From assembly GCA_028281005.1 (NCBI GenBank), contig JANQKS010000036.1, positions 1 through 64,000 of the forward strand: a stretch of DNA of 64,000 nt, given 5' to 3'. A program made the translations under genes and the position numbers. This document shows, piece after piece, positions 23,558 to 32,856 of this stretch (its first letter is position 1; the number at the start of each line of letters is the position of its first letter). The DNA is from Pseudomonadales bacterium (GTDB lineage: Bacteria > Pseudomonadota > Gammaproteobacteria > Pseudomonadales > Azotimanducaceae). The notes under the pieces were generated by a model. The model ran no database searches and had not been told where the DNA came from. It was given only the letters and a program-made list of their open reading frames with translations.

Positions 23558-23602
23558 CTAGGGAGCCTCTGCATAAGTCTCAAAAGCTCAGAGGCTCCCT
23601 AG
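23558..23602. repeat. 14-base inverted repeat between convergent genes
   Basis: CTAGGGAGCCTCTG (23558-23571) and CAGAGGCTCCCTAG (23589-23602) are perfect arms with a 17-base loop. The right arm contains the TAG stop of the minus-strand hemerythrin gene. There is no T-run on either strand, so it may be a Rho-independent pause or an mRNA-stabilising hairpin for both transcripts. Confidence 0.7.
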
Positions 23603-24174
23603 GACGTCGCTTCAGCAACAAACTCGTACAAGGAGGCAAACTTGCCTAAGTTCAACTCGAACATAGGGTCAGCCTGGGTAGCCGTTTGCGCAGCAATAGC
23701 CTGCCAATCTTCCTCGGCTAGCTGGCGTTCTGCCAGGGGGAAGAGGTGATGGATCTCGTTGCGCATATGCGCCCGCTGCAGCTCTAGATAACGTTTGAAA
23801 TGGTCTTGCAGCTGATCCATAGGGACAATGATGTCGTTGAGTATCTGCCCAACATCTCTCTCCAACTGCACGGTGGCGCCTATGATTTCGGCGTGCTGGG
23901 CCAAATTGGTATGCACCAGCTCTCGTTCTGCCGGGGTCAGGCCTTTGTCCAGAACGCGGTCGAACAACTGATCTTCCACCGGATGGTGCACTGTATCCGG
24001 ATATTCTTGTAAATAGCTAATGATGTCCGCCACTATCTCCCAATTCACATCTTCATCCGGCGGGACACTCAGGGCGCGTTCCAGCGCTTCCAGCACACGA
24101 GCGATGTGTAGGTGGTCATCTTCGAGGCGTACCATCACCTGATGTTGCGCCCCCTGCCGTTGCGGTGGTTCCAC
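23599..24174 (-). CDS. Hemerythrin-domain (HHE) protein
   Basis: Metal ligands of the four-helix bundle are visible: His in DDHLHI, HHPVEDQLF, HAEII and RNEIHHLFPLAE. A diiron centre of this type binds O2 or NO or senses them. About 191 residues from GTG 24174 (AAGG upstream), or 178 from ATG 24135. It follows a receiver-domain gene by 6 bases on the same strand, so both are probably translated from one mRNA. Confidence 0.88.
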   Translation of the reverse strand: MEPPQRQGAQHQVMVRLEDDHLHIARVLEALERALSVPPDEDVNWEIVADIISYLQEYPDTVHHPVEDQLFDRVLDKGLTPAERELVHTNLAQHAEIIGATVQLERDVGQILNDIIVPMDQLQDHFKRYLELQRAHMRNEIHHLFPLAERQLAEEDWQAIAAQTATQADPMFELNLGKFASLYEFVAEATS

Positions 24175-24180
24175 GCGACC

Positions 24181-24561
24181 TTAGCCGGTGAGGAAAGACA
24201 ATAAAGGAGAGCGGTCGACCAGAGGTTTGGGCCAAACGTATTCGATACCCACGCGCTCGGCCATACGTACCGCATTCATGGAATTGCGGCTCACCAGCAA
24301 CGCAAATGGAAAATGCAGGCCACGCTGTTTGAGCGTTTGAAACAACTCCACACCGCCACCATCCGGCAGCTGTGCTTCGCAAATCACGCACCGCGGGTGA
24401 ACGTCATCTATAGTGCGCAGAAACGCGGCTTGGGTAGCAAAACCTAGGGCTTGATGGCCATTTGAGTCACACAAGTATTGCAGGCTGTCGCGAACTGCGG
24501 GGTCGCCGTCAACGACGCAAACCACAGCGTGCCTTTTGGGACTCTCATAGATTCCATTCAT
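24181..24561 (-). CDS. Stand-alone pseudo-receiver domain (Glu at phosphosite)
   Basis: The 126-residue product follows the CheY-like fold: CVVDGDPAVRDSL at the start, ICEAQLPDGGG where the phosphoacceptor sits, LLVSRNS and WPKPL with the conserved Lys. The usual Asp is Glu in CEAQLPD, and the acidic pair is reduced to DGD. It is probably not phosphorylated, and Glu may mimic the active state. There is no output domain. The next gene codes for a hemerythrin protein that might be its partner. Confidence 0.8.
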   Translation of the reverse strand: MNGIYESPKRHAVVCVVDGDPAVRDSLQYLCDSNGHQALGFATQAAFLRTIDDVHPRCVICEAQLPDGGGVELFQTLKQRGLHFPFALLVSRNSMNAVRMAERVGIEYVWPKPLVDRSPLLSFLTG

Positions 24562-24665
24562 GGCGGCAGACTAGCGCGGCGTCAACCGGGTCCAAAATGC
24601 GGGAATCTACTTATGCTGAAGAGACTGGGGCTAAAGAGACTGGACTGAAATGGCGGGCGCTTGGC

Positions 24666-25112
24666 TTATGGCTGCTCGGATCGCCGTGTTTGGGATTGCT
24701 GGGACATTAACCGCATGTAGGCAATCCCCGGCGCCAGCGCCCAGCACCACGCCAGTTGGGTCGCTTCGTCCCATTGACTGTCAAACTCCTGGGCGGTCTC
24801 GATCAGCGCCTGCATCCACACCTCGAAGGCGTTGGGGTCAATACCGATGCGGTCATGCACCGCTGCCAGACGATCAAGTTCGGCATTGGGCTCGCCCACC
24901 ACATAGTAGGTGACCAACTGAAACAGCGACTTTTTTAACATCACCACCTGCCGCTCGCGATCCGTGTTGGCGAACATGGCGGCGATCGAGTCGTCTTGCA
25001 GAAAACGATCATAAAAGGCGTTGAAAAACGCATCCGCTCGCCCGTCCATGCCAATGTCGCTACCGAAAATGCGCGCATAGCTGTCTTCAAATCGCGGATT
25101 CGCCAAGCTCAT
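24666..25112 (-). CDS. Single-domain bacterial globin
   Basis: The 148-residue globin-fold protein shows FYDRFLQDD, DRERQVVMLKKSLFQLVTYYV and the proximal His86 in LAAVHDRIGID. The end is FDSQWDEATQLAWCWALAPGIAYM. It has no reductase domain. A role in O2 or NO binding fits the neighbours (hemerythrin, cytochrome c', cbb3 oxidase). It is divergent from a UspA gene. ATG 25112 is clear. Confidence 0.88.
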   Translation of the reverse strand: MSLANPRFEDSYARIFGSDIGMDGRADAFFNAFYDRFLQDDSIAAMFANTDRERQVVMLKKSLFQLVTYYVVGEPNAELDRLAAVHDRIGIDPNAFEVWMQALIETAQEFDSQWDEATQLAWCWALAPGIAYMRLMSQQSQTRRSEQP

Positions 25113-25179
25113 CGAGCCAACCTTCGAGCGTAAGGGTTATCCCTCATCATATGCTGGCTTCCACGCATTGGCGAGTTGA

Positions 25180-25191
25180 AGGCATATGCCT
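25180..25191. promoter_or_regulatory. 12-base palindrome upstream of UspA
   Basis: AGGCATATGCCT is a perfect palindrome in the gap between the globin and UspA genes. It could be a regulator site for either gene. No FNR/Anr-type TTGAT-N4-ATCAA site is seen here. Confidence 0.3.
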
Positions 25192-25233
25192 AATCTGCAA
25201 GCATTGCCCAAAATAACAGGGGAGCAGACCATC

Positions 25234-25686
25234 GTGGCCTACCAAAACATTCTCATCGCCGTTGACCTGACTGAAGAAGCCGAAGAGGTTTTTGCAGCAG
25301 CGCGCAATGCCGCCAACGAACAAAGCGCAACCACCGTTTCAGCCTGCACCATTGTGCGGCCACTGGCGCGTACCTACGGTGGCTTGGACATGGCCAACGT
25401 TGTGGCTGGCGCGCCGTTTGAAGAAGAGATGCGCACACAAGCCAAAGACAAACTGGTGGCGTTGGGTAACGAGTACGGTGTTGCGGATGCGGATACTTAC
25501 GTGCGCATGGGGGCACCGGCCACCGAAATTCGCGCCCTAGCGGAAGAACTCAAGGCAGATCTGATTGTAATCGGCACCCATGGCCGCCACGGCCTGGGTT
25601 TGTTGCTCGGCTCTACCGCCAACGCGGTCCTGCACGGCGTGTCGTGCGACGTGTTAGTTGTAAAAATCCACCCCACACAAGATTAA
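25234..25686 (+). CDS. Universal stress protein (UspA family)
   Basis: One Usp domain: YQNILIAVDLTEEAEEV at the start and the nucleotide-binding end DLIVIGTHGRHGLGLLLGSTANAVLHGVSCDVLVVK (G-2x-G-9x-G-S/T type). GTG 25234 after GGGGAG gives 150 residues starting VAYQNIL, the usual family start; a longer frame begins at 25186. Lies ahead of the cbb3 operon and divergent from the globin gene. Confidence 0.92.
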   Translation: MAYQNILIAVDLTEEAEEVFAAARNAANEQSATTVSACTIVRPLARTYGGLDMANVVAGAPFEEEMRTQAKDKLVALGNEYGVADADTYVRMGAPATEIRALAEELKADLIVIGTHGRHGLGLLLGSTANAVLHGVSCDVLVVKIHPTQD

Positions 25687-25750
25687 TCTCGCCACATTGT
25701 CGAACACGGCACGCCAAAGCGTGCTGATGTTCGGTATCTACTGATACACG

Positions 25751-25767
25751 GGCTCCTCAGAGGAGCC
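25751..25767. repeat. Short hairpin upstream of ccoN
   Basis: GGCTCCTC, centre A, GAGGAGCC is a near-perfect palindrome 41 bases before GTG 25808. A second weaker dyad, GCACGC-caaa-GCGTGC, lies at 25709-25724. Neither has a T-run, so they are more likely leader structures than a terminator. Confidence 0.4.
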
Positions 25768-25807
25768 TACCATCGCCGCCACACCATGCTCCATTAAGGA
25801 AAAGTCT

Positions 25808-27268
25808 GTGACGGCAGAAGAGAATAACTACGACTATGGGGTCGTCCGCTATTTCGCCATCGCGACGGTTGTGTGGGGGATTGTCGGCATGGGAGTGGGT
25901 CTCCTACTCGCCGCTCAACTCGCATGGCCTGCGCTCAATTTTGATGTTCCCTGGCTAAGCTTCGGTCGCCTGCGACCGCTGCATACCAACGCGGTCATTT
26001 TTGCGTTTGGCGGGTGTGCGCTGATGGCCAGCGCGTTTTACGCCGTGCAACGCACCTGTCACACCCCCCTGTTTTCTAACGGGCTGGCGTGGTTTGTCTT
26101 TTGGGGTTGGCAATTGGTGATTTTGAGCGCCGCCATCACCTTACCCTTGGGTATTACCACCTCCAAGGAATACGCAGAGTTAGAATGGCCCATCGACATC
26201 CTTATCACGCTGGTGTGGGTGGCGTTTGCCATTGTGTTTTTCGGCACTATCGCCAAGCGCAAAGTGGAACACATTTATGTGGCCAACTGGTTCTTCGGCG
26301 CGCTCATTATCGGTGTTGCGATCCTACATATTTTCAACAGCCTGGCGCTGCCGGTGTCACTCACCAAAAGCTACTCCGTCTACTCCGGCTCCATCGACGC
26401 CATGGTGCAGTGGTGGTACGGACATAACGCGGTGGGCTTTTTCCTGACCGCCGGCTTCCTCGGCATCATGTATTACTTTGTCCCGAAACAAGCCGGCCGC
26501 CCGGTCTATTCCTATCGCTTGTCGATTGTGCATTTCTGGGCGCTGATCGCGATCTACGTGTGGGCAGGCCCACACCACCTGCACTACACCTCGCTACCGG
26601 ATTGGGCGCAAAGTTTGGGCATGGTGATGTCCTTAGTGCTGTTGGCCCCCTCCTGGGGCGGCATGATCAACGGCATCATGACCCTATCCGGAGCGTGGGA
26701 TAAGCTGCGCACGGATCCGATCATCAAGTTCCTCATCGTTTCCATTTCTTTCTACGGCATGTCGACTTTTGAAGGGCCGATGATGTCGATCAAAACCATC
26801 AACGCGCTGTCGCACAACACCGATTGGACCATTGGCCACGTGCACTCCGGCGCGCTGGGGTGGGTGGCCATGGTCAGCATGGGTGCCATGTATCACCTGA
26901 TACCACTGATGTTTGGGCGTAAAGCCGGCGAGATGTACAGCGTTAAGCTGATTAACCTGCACTTCTGGTTGTCGACCCTGGGGACGGTGATCTACATCGC
27001 ATCCATGTGGGTGAACGGATTGCTGCAAGGCCTGATGTGGCGCGCCACCAGCATCGACGGCACGCTCACCTATAGCTTCGCCGAAGCCGTTGAAGCGAGC
27101 TACCCCGGCTACTACGCACGCTTCGTGGGCGGCGCCATCTTCTTCGTCGGCATCTGCATCATGGCTTACAACGTGTACATGACCACCCAGGGTAAAACCC
27201 GGGAAGAACCTGCCGCACCGGCCACACCCATGCTTGAGCCCAGCAGCCAACAAGGAGTACCGGCATGA
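25808..27268 (+). CDS. ccoN: cbb3 cytochrome c oxidase subunit I
   Basis: The 486-residue product is the catalytic subunit of the high-affinity oxidase. Twelve membrane spans are expected. Haem and copper ligands are seen in [35 protein letters not shown] and [15 protein letters not shown] 25808 follows AAGGA. The stop overlaps the ccoO start (ATGA). It reduces O2 to water with haem b3-CuB and pumps protons, supporting growth at low oxygen. Confidence 0.97.
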   Translation: MTAEENNYDYGVVRYFAIATVVWGIVGMGVGLLLAAQLAWPALNFDVPWLSFGRLRPLHTNAVIFAFGGCALMASAFYAVQRTCHTPLFSNGLAWFVFWGWQLVILSAAITLPLGITTSKEYAELEWPIDILITLVWVAFAIVFFGTIAKRKVEHIYVANWFFGALIIGVAILHIFNSLALPVSLTKSYSVYSGSIDAMVQWWYGHNAVGFFLTAGFLGIMYYFVPKQAGRPVYSYRLSIVHFWALIAIYVWAGPHHLHYTSLPDWAQSLGMVMSLVLLAPSWGGMINGIMTLSGAWDKLRTDPIIKFLIVSISFYGMSTFEGPMMSIKTINALSHNTDWTIGHVHSGALGWVAMVSMGAMYHLIPLMFGRKAGEMYSVKLINLHFWLSTLGTVIYIASMWVNGLLQGLMWRATSIDGTLTYSFAEAVEASYPGYYARFVGGAIFFVGICIMAYNVYMTTQGKTREEPAAPATPMLEPSSQQGVPA

Positions 27269-27894
27269 ACCACAGCAGCATAGAAACCCGGGTGGGACTG
27301 TTGATTGGCTTAACGCTGTTTGCGGTCAGCATTGGCGGCATGGTGGAGATCTTTCCGTTGGTGTTTGACGAAGGCACCCAGCCGATTGAAACCGTTGAAC
27401 CCTACGGCCCGCTGGCACTGGAAGGCAGGGACATCTACATCCGTGAAGGTTGTGTCGGCTGTCATACTCAGATGGTGCGAACCCTACATTCGGAAACCCA
27501 GCGCTACGGGCACTACTCGGTGGCCGGAGAAGATGTTTACGAACGTCCGTTCCTTTGGGGCTCAAAGCGCACCGGTCCGGACCTCGCCCGGGTTGGCGGC
27601 CGCTACAGCGATGATTGGCATGCCGCTCACTTGGCTGATCCACGTAGCGTCGTACCCGTCTCCAATATGCCCGCTTATCCGTGGCTGTTTGACAATGTGT
27701 TAGACGGCGAAGACGTCGCCGACAAAATGCGCACGCTGCAAACCCTGGGTACACCCTACACCGAAGCGGACATCGCCGGTGCCCAAGCCGCGGTGGCCGG
27801 ACGCACTGAGGCTGAAGCGCTGATCACCTATTTACAAACATTGGGCTTGGATATGCGCAACTACGAAGCCCCCACCAGCGGCGCAGGAGAGTAG
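27265..27894 (+). CDS. ccoO: cbb3 oxidase mono-haem subunit
   Basis: One N-terminal membrane helix (about 10-33) and a periplasmic cytochrome c domain with CVGCH at 63-67. [35 protein letters not shown] is the family signature, and the Met ligand is in [10 protein letters not shown]. The 209-residue length is normal. It passes electrons from CcoP to CcoN. Sits between ccoN (4-base overlap) and ccoQ. Confidence 0.97.
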   Translation: MNHSSIETRVGLLIGLTLFAVSIGGMVEIFPLVFDEGTQPIETVEPYGPLALEGRDIYIREGCVGCHTQMVRTLHSETQRYGHYSVAGEDVYERPFLWGSKRTGPDLARVGGRYSDDWHAAHLADPRSVVPVSNMPAYPWLFDNVLDGEDVADKMRTLQTLGTPYTEADIAGAQAAVAGRTEAEALITYLQTLGLDMRNYEAPTSGAGE

Positions 27895-27896
27895 TT

Positions 27897-28082
27897 ATGA
27901 CCACTCAGATTTTTGCATTGATCCTGGTGGTGTTGAGTTTTGCGGTTTTGTTCACCTGGGCATTTTGGCCCGGTAACAAAGCCCGCTTTGAGGCACAGGG
28001 CCGCTCCGTGCTCGATCTCGACGATAGCCGACAAGCGCACCACAACAAACAGACAAACAAGCTGGAAGGAGAAGCATCATGA
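27897..28082 (+). CDS. ccoQ: cbb3 oxidase small subunit
   Basis: A 61-residue product with one membrane span (ALILVVLSFAVLFTWAFWPG) and a polar tail with FEAQGRSVLDLDDS, typical of CcoQ. It stabilises the complex and is not catalytic. It lies two bases after ccoO, and its stop overlaps the ccoP start. Confidence 0.9.
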   Translation: MTTQIFALILVVLSFAVLFTWAFWPGNKARFEAQGRSVLDLDDSRQAHHNKQTNKLEGEAS

Positions 28083-28942
28083 GCATGGGTTGGCACTGGT
28101 TTGTTGTGTTGGGCCTGTTGCTCAGCCTGGCCGCCATGTTTTGGTTGTTGTTCGCCAACCGCCAGCGCACCAGCAAAGGCACCACCGGCCACGAATGGGA
28201 TGGTATTGAGGAACTCGATAACCCCTTACCCATGTGGTGGGTAGGTATGTTTGTGGTCAGCATGATATTTACACTGGGATACGTGGCTTATTACCCCGGT
28301 CTCGGCGATTTCAGCGGCGCCGGCAGTTGGAGTTCACAAGCGCAACACGATGCCGAAGCGGCTCGCCACGAAGCGCGCTTTGCACCCTTGTATGCAGAAC
28401 TCGGCAGCATGGATGAAGAGGCCCTCGCGCAAGACAAGCGCGGCATGCAAGTGGGCCGTCGTCTGTATCTGAATCACTGCTCTACCTGCCACGGTGTCAA
28501 CGCCGGCGGCGCATTTGGCTTCCCCAATCTCACCGACGATGAGTGGCAATGGGGTGACTCCTATGAGGACATCCGCTACACCTTAGTCAACGGGCGAGTT
28601 GCGCAGATGGTGCCATGGGGCGCTGCCTTAGGTGAAAAAGGTGTGGTTAACGTGGCGCATTACGTATTGCAAATGTCGGGGCAGGAACATGATGCCGAAC
28701 GCGCCGCAGCCGGGGCGGAGCAATACAACACCTTGTGTGTGGCGTGCCACGGCATGGACGGTAAAGGCAATAAGTTGTTTGGCGCGCCAGATTTAACCAA
28801 CGACATCTGGCTGTACGGCGGCAGCTTGGAACAAATTATGTTCACGCTTAATAACGGCCGCCAAGGCAACATGCCCGCTCAGTCGGACATCCTCAGCGAC
28901 GACAAAATCCACATTCTGACGACTTATATACGGAGTCTGTAA
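28079..28942 (+). CDS. ccoP: cbb3 oxidase di-haem subunit
   Basis: The N-terminus has two hydrophobic segments (about 7-26 and 53-72) joined by HEWDGIEELDNPLPMWW, the family signature. Two cytochrome c domains follow with CSTCH at 134-138 and CVACH at 220-224. The 287-residue product receives electrons from periplasmic donors. The second N-terminal helix marks the longer form found in gammaproteobacteria. Confidence 0.97.
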   Translation: MSMGWHWFVVLGLLLSLAAMFWLLFANRQRTSKGTTGHEWDGIEELDNPLPMWWVGMFVVSMIFTLGYVAYYPGLGDFSGAGSWSSQAQHDAEAARHEARFAPLYAELGSMDEEALAQDKRGMQVGRRLYLNHCSTCHGVNAGGAFGFPNLTDDEWQWGDSYEDIRYTLVNGRVAQMVPWGAALGEKGVVNVAHYVLQMSGQEHDAERAAAGAEQYNTLCVACHGMDGKGNKLFGAPDLTNDIWLYGGSLEQIMFTLNNGRQGNMPAQSDILSDDKIHILTTYIRSL

Positions 28943-28947
28943 TCGAA

Positions 28948-30399
28948 GTGAACGCAGCCGGGCAGGTACCAGAAGAGCCGGTCAAGCTGGAGGGTTTTGC
29001 TCCTGCTGAAGCCACCGACCTGTACAAAAAACGCGAGAAGATTTTTACCCGCTACGTCGGTGGTGTGTACCAGAAGCTGCGTTTTTATACCGGTTGGCCG
29101 CTGCTGCTTGGCTATTTTGGCCTACCCTGGTTGATGTGGGGCGAGCGCCAGGCGGTGCTGTTTGATCTCCCGGCACGGCAATTTCATCTGCTGGGTCTCA
29201 CCATTTGGCCGCAAGATTTATGGCTTTTGGGTTGGCTGCTGATGATCTCCGCATTTGGCTTATTTACTGTCACCACCCTGGTGGGCCGGCTGTGGTGCGG
29301 GTATACCTGCCCGCAGACGGTGTGGACTTCCATCTTCATGTGGGTGGAACAACTCACCGAAGGCCAACGCCACCAACGTGTACGCTTAGACAAGGCGCCC
29401 TGGACTTGGAACAAAATTTGGCGGCGCAGCGCCAAACACATCATGTGGCTGGGTTGGGCGTTTCTGACCGGTCTTACCTTTGTCGGCTATTTCACCCCGA
29501 TCCGCGAACTCACGGTAGATGTGTTTACGCTGCAAGTGTGGGGATGGTCACCGCTGTGGATTTTGTTTTTTACTTGCGCTACCTACATCAACGCCGGCTG
29601 GATGCGTGAGCAGGTGTGCACGTACATGTGCCCATACGCACGATTTCAATCTGCCATGTTCGATAAAGACACCTTAATCGTGTCTTACAACCCGGAACGT
29701 GGTGAGCCGCGCGGTTCACGCAAACGCAACACCGGCGCCACCGAGCTAGGCGACTGCATTGACTGCCAGTTGTGTGTGCAGGTATGTCCAACCGGCATCG
29801 ATATCCGCAACGGTCTGCAATACGAGTGTATCGGCTGTGCCCATTGCATTGATGCCTGTGACGCGGTGATGGCCAAGATGGGTTATGCCCCCGGGTTGGT
29901 CAGTTACACCACAGAAAACGCGTTGGCCGGGCAACCCTCGCGAGTGATACGCGGCCGCAGCATAGGATACGCCTTGATTTGCGCCGCTTTGATCGGCGCG
30001 TTCGTCTTTATGTTATTCGCGCGTGTGGGGTTTGGCTTTGACATCATCCGTGAGCGCGGGGAGCTGTATCAGGTGGTCTCCGGCGGCATAGTGCGCAACG
30101 ACTACCAACTGAAAATCATGAATAAAACCCAGCGCCCCGCGGACTACACCATTGCAGTGACCGAGCCGGCGTGGATCTCGTTAGCCTCAACGCAGCGGAC
30201 TCAGGTAGCTGCCGGTGAGATTGAAAACCTTTCGTTGCAACTATTGGCCGACGCGCCACAAGCGCCGAACGCGCCGAACGCGCCGAACGCGCCGGTCAAG
30301 ATCGAAGTCTGCGAAGTGCAGACTGCAACCTGCATCCAAGAAAACACCACTTTTTTTGCGCCGATGTCATCGGCGACACAACAAACAGGAGTTCGCTAA
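28948..30399 (+). CDS. ccoG: cbb3 assembly polyferredoxin
   Basis: The 483-residue membrane protein has several spans. The 4Fe-4S motifs are in CIDCQLCVQVCPTGIDIRNG and CIGCAHCIDACD, preceded by WCGYTCPQTVW and VCTYMCPYARF. The C-terminal periplasmic Ig-like domain ends the protein. CcoG is a cupric reductase that supplies Cu(I) for CuB assembly. GTG 28948 is the start. Near residue 440 a short Ala-Pro-Asn tandem repeat interrupts the C-terminal domain. Confidence 0.95.
   Translation: MNAAGQVPEEPVKLEGFAPAEATDLYKKREKIFTRYVGGVYQKLRFYTGWPLLLGYFGLPWLMWGERQAVLFDLPARQFHLLGLTIWPQDLWLLGWLLMISAFGLFTVTTLVGRLWCGYTCPQTVWTSIFMWVEQLTEGQRHQRVRLDKAPWTWNKIWRRSAKHIMWLGWAFLTGLTFVGYFTPIRELTVDVFTLQVWGWSPLWILFFTCATYINAGWMREQVCTYMCPYARFQSAMFDKDTLIVSYNPERGEPRGSRKRNTGATELGDCIDCQLCVQVCPTGIDIRNGLQYECIGCAHCIDACDAVMAKMGYAPGLVSYTTENALAGQPSRVIRGRSIGYALICAALIGAFVFMLFARVGFGFDIIRERGELYQVVSGGIVRNDYQLKIMNKTQRPADYTIAVTEPAWISLASTQRTQVAAGEIENLSLQLLADAPQAPNAPNAPNAPVKIEVCEVQTATCIQENTTFFAPMSSATQQTGVR
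30253..30294 (+). repeat. 9-base tandem repeat inside ccoG
   Basis: CGCCGAACG is repeated three times in a row with a partial fourth copy, coding for Ala-Pro-Asn. Being in frame, gain or loss of units would change only linker length. It falls in the periplasmic C-terminal domain. Confidence 0.85.
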
Positions 30400-30566
30400 T
30401 GAAACGTCTCATGTTGGCTTTGGTCATCGGCATCCCCCTGGCCAGCGTGGCTTCAGGCGGTGTGTTGCTGTATTTCGCGCTGAACAGCAACGACGTGAAC
30501 GTGTTCGAAGACGCCAAGGCGCTGTCTAAAACCAGCTGGCACGAAGAGGACAAGACGCAGCCGTGA
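30399..30566 (+). CDS. 55-residue membrane protein at the ccoH/fixH position
   Basis: ATG 30399 shares its A with the ccoG stop, and the stop TGA overlaps the ccoI GTG start, so it is tightly coupled. ACAGGAG lies before it. The product starts MKRLMLALVIGIPLASV and has one span to about residue 27, then a short polar periplasmic tail. CcoH/FixH normally occupies this place but is about 150-170 residues long. This is either a minimal functional equivalent or a remnant of its N-terminal helix. Confidence 0.75.
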   Translation: MKRLMLALVIGIPLASVASGGVLLYFALNSNDVNVFEDAKALSKTSWHEEDKTQP

Positions 30567-32698
30567 CGGTTACCACCATCAACGTCAATGACATGCATTG
30601 CGCATCTTGCAGCAACAAGATCCGCAACGCGCTGCAAAACTTCGCCGGCATACAGAGTTTGCAGTTTAATCCGGTGCGAAGACAGGTTTTTGTCACCCAT
30701 GACGATGCGGTGTCCAGTGCAAATCTGTTGGAGAGTATTGAGCTCGCCGGTTTTCACCCGCATTTGGAAAGCGATTCTCGTTTTGTCTGGCAAGCCAGCC
30801 GCGACCTGCTGAAACGGCTAGGGGTTGCAGGCCTGGCCATGATGCAGGTGATGATGGTGCAAATTGCGCTCTATGCCGGCGCTTTTCAGGGTATCGAAGA
30901 CAGCATCAGGCGCCTGTTGGAATTCACCGCTCTGCTGTTTTGTATTCCCGTTGTGGTGTACGCCGCGGTGCCGTTTTTTCGCAGTGCCCTGACCTCGATT
31001 CGCCACGGACTCAACATGGATGCGCCAATCGCCTTGGCCGTGTCGATTGCTTTTGGCATCAGCCTGGCAAACACCCTACGCGGCAGTGGCGAGGTCTACT
31101 ACGACTCGGTGGTGATGTTCACTTTCCTGATGCTCGGTGCACGGTATCTGGAACAACGGCTACGCCACCGCTTGGGCGTGGAAGACTCTCTACAGGCGTC
31201 CATGCCACGCTTCGCCAATGTGGTTGAAGCAGAGCGGATCGAGCAGCGACCCCTACAACAAGTGGGGGTAGGCGCCCAGCTGTGGATCGCCGAAGGGGAA
31301 CAAATCCCCTTAGATGGCGTGTTGGACAGCGACACCGCCATTGTCGAAGAAGCCCTGCTGACCGGAGAAAGCGATTGGCAACAGCGCCATCACGGCGCGC
31401 GTTTGTTTGCCGGGACGTTCAACCGCGGCCACGGCTTCTACCTCAAATCCACCGCCGTGTTAGAAGATTCTCGGGTGGCTGAAATCGACAAGCTGGCTAA
31501 CACCGCTTTGGATGCCAAGCACCACCTTGCGCGGCTGGCGGACAAAGTCGCCAGGGTATTTGTACCTGCCATCTTATGCATCGCGGCGGCGACCTACTTC
31601 CTGTGGTCGTGGTTTGCACCTGAACAAGCCATTCCCGCAGCCCTGGCGGTGCTGGTGGTGAGTTGCCCGTGTGCTTTGTCTCTGGCCACACCGGCCGCAC
31701 TCACAGCCGCGCTCACACGCTTGCGTCAGGCTGGGGTGTTGGTGAAAAACTCCCGCGCCTTGGAAGTCACCAACGATTTAGGCCACGTATTTTTCGACAA
31801 AACCGGCACCCTCACGGATCCTCGTACTCAAATCAGTGCCGTGCATCGATTGGGCAGCCTAAGCGAAGATGAGTGCTTGCGCTACGCCGCCGCCTTACAG
31901 GCGCACGCCTCGCACCCATTGGCAGAGGCGTTTAAAAACGCACAGGTAAAACCCGCACTGCAAGCTGAAGTAGTCACTGGGCAGGGGGTGCAGGGTACGG
32001 TCGAAAACCACCAGGTACGCATCGGGAGCGCCGCATTCTGCGGCTGCAGCGGGCAAACTCAGGCTACCGCCGAGGCTTCCGGCAAACAAGTGTTTCTCAG
32101 CATCGATGACAAACCGGCTGCGGTATTTACAATCGATAACCCACTGCGCTCTGATGCTCAACAGACCGTCAAGGCGCTGCAGTCCGACGGCCTCACGGTG
32201 AACATGCTAAGCGGCGACAACCAGGCCAATTGCGCGCCGCTGGCGGCGCAAATTGGGATCCAGTACATTGCCGCCAGCCTGCCGGAAGCCAAACCACAAG
32301 TACTGCAACAAGCACGCAATAACAACCAGGACAGCAACAGCCCTCACCACGGTGTGCTTTACGTCGGTGACGGCGTTAACGACCTACCGGCGCTTGCCAC
32401 CGCGGATGTGTCGGTTGCTACGTTGGAGACCTCCGACCTAGTGAAATCTAAAGCAGACGTGGTGCTGCTCACTCGACGCTTAGGCGCGCTGCGCGACTTT
32501 TTACGCATCGGCGGCCGCAGCCGTCAAATCATGCGCCAAAACCTAATGTGGGCGCTGTTGTACAACGTATTGGCGATACCGCTGGCTGCGTTTGGCTATG
32601 CCCCGCCTTGGGCTGCCGCTTTGGGTATGTCGATCAGTTCATTGATTGTCATGGCCAACGCCACACGCATTCTCAATACACCGCTGGAGACAGACTGA
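30563..32698 (+). CDS. ccoI: Copper-transporting P-type ATPase for cbb3 assembly
   Basis: The 711-residue P1B ATPase has an N-terminal metal-binding domain with MHCASC (Cys13 and Cys16) and six to eight spans. The transmembrane CPC lies near residue 369 (SCPCALSLATPAAL), TGES in the actuator domain, DKTGTLTDP near 412 and GDGVNDLPAL near the end. In the cco cluster it exports copper for CuB insertion into CcoN. GTG start; the next gene, ccoS, begins two bases after it. Confidence 0.95.
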   Translation: MTVTTINVNDMHCASCSNKIRNALQNFAGIQSLQFNPVRRQVFVTHDDAVSSANLLESIELAGFHPHLESDSRFVWQASRDLLKRLGVAGLAMMQVMMVQIALYAGAFQGIEDSIRRLLEFTALLFCIPVVVYAAVPFFRSALTSIRHGLNMDAPIALAVSIAFGISLANTLRGSGEVYYDSVVMFTFLMLGARYLEQRLRHRLGVEDSLQASMPRFANVVEAERIEQRPLQQVGVGAQLWIAEGEQIPLDGVLDSDTAIVEEALLTGESDWQQRHHGARLFAGTFNRGHGFYLKSTAVLEDSRVAEIDKLANTALDAKHHLARLADKVARVFVPAILCIAAATYFLWSWFAPEQAIPAALAVLVVSCPCALSLATPAALTAALTRLRQAGVLVKNSRALEVTNDLGHVFFDKTGTLTDPRTQISAVHRLGSLSEDECLRYAAALQAHASHPLAEAFKNAQVKPALQAEVVTGQGVQGTVENHQVRIGSAAFCGCSGQTQATAEASGKQVFLSIDDKPAAVFTIDNPLRSDAQQTVKALQSDGLTVNMLSGDNQANCAPLAAQIGIQYIAASLPEAKPQVLQQARNNNQDSNSPHHGVLYVGDGVNDLPALATADVSVATLETSDLVKSKADVVLLTRRLGALRDFLRIGGRSRQIMRQNLMWALLYNVLAIPLAAFGYAPPWAAALGMSISSLIVMANATRILNTPLETD

Positions 32699-32700
32699 TC

Positions 32701-32856
32701 ATGGAAATTTTGGTGCTGCTCATACCACTGTCGATCATCTTGTTAGGGTTGGCGGCGTGGGCATTTATCTGGGCGGTGAATAACCGCCAGTTTGATGATC
32801 TAGACAAACACGCAATGGATATTCTTAGTGACGAACCGGGGAGTAACGACCGATGA
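32701..32856 (+). CDS. ccoS: cbb3 oxidase maturation protein
   Basis: The 51-residue product starts MEILVLLIPLSIILLGLAAW, has one span, then FIWAVNNRQFDDLDKHAMDIL, the typical CcoS signature (VxxGQFDDLD-like). CcoS is needed for cofactor insertion into CcoN. The stop overlaps the next start (ATGA). Confidence 0.92.
   Translation: MEILVLLIPLSIILLGLAAWAFIWAVNNRQFDDLDKHAMDILSDEPGSNDR

Noticed and set aside
25751-25767. Terminator of the UspA gene
   Set aside because: The palindrome is not followed by a T-run on either strand.
26684-27253. Minus-strand frame of 189 codons opposite ccoN
   Set aside because: It is His/Gly-rich antisense of a highly conserved oxidase gene and has no features of its own.
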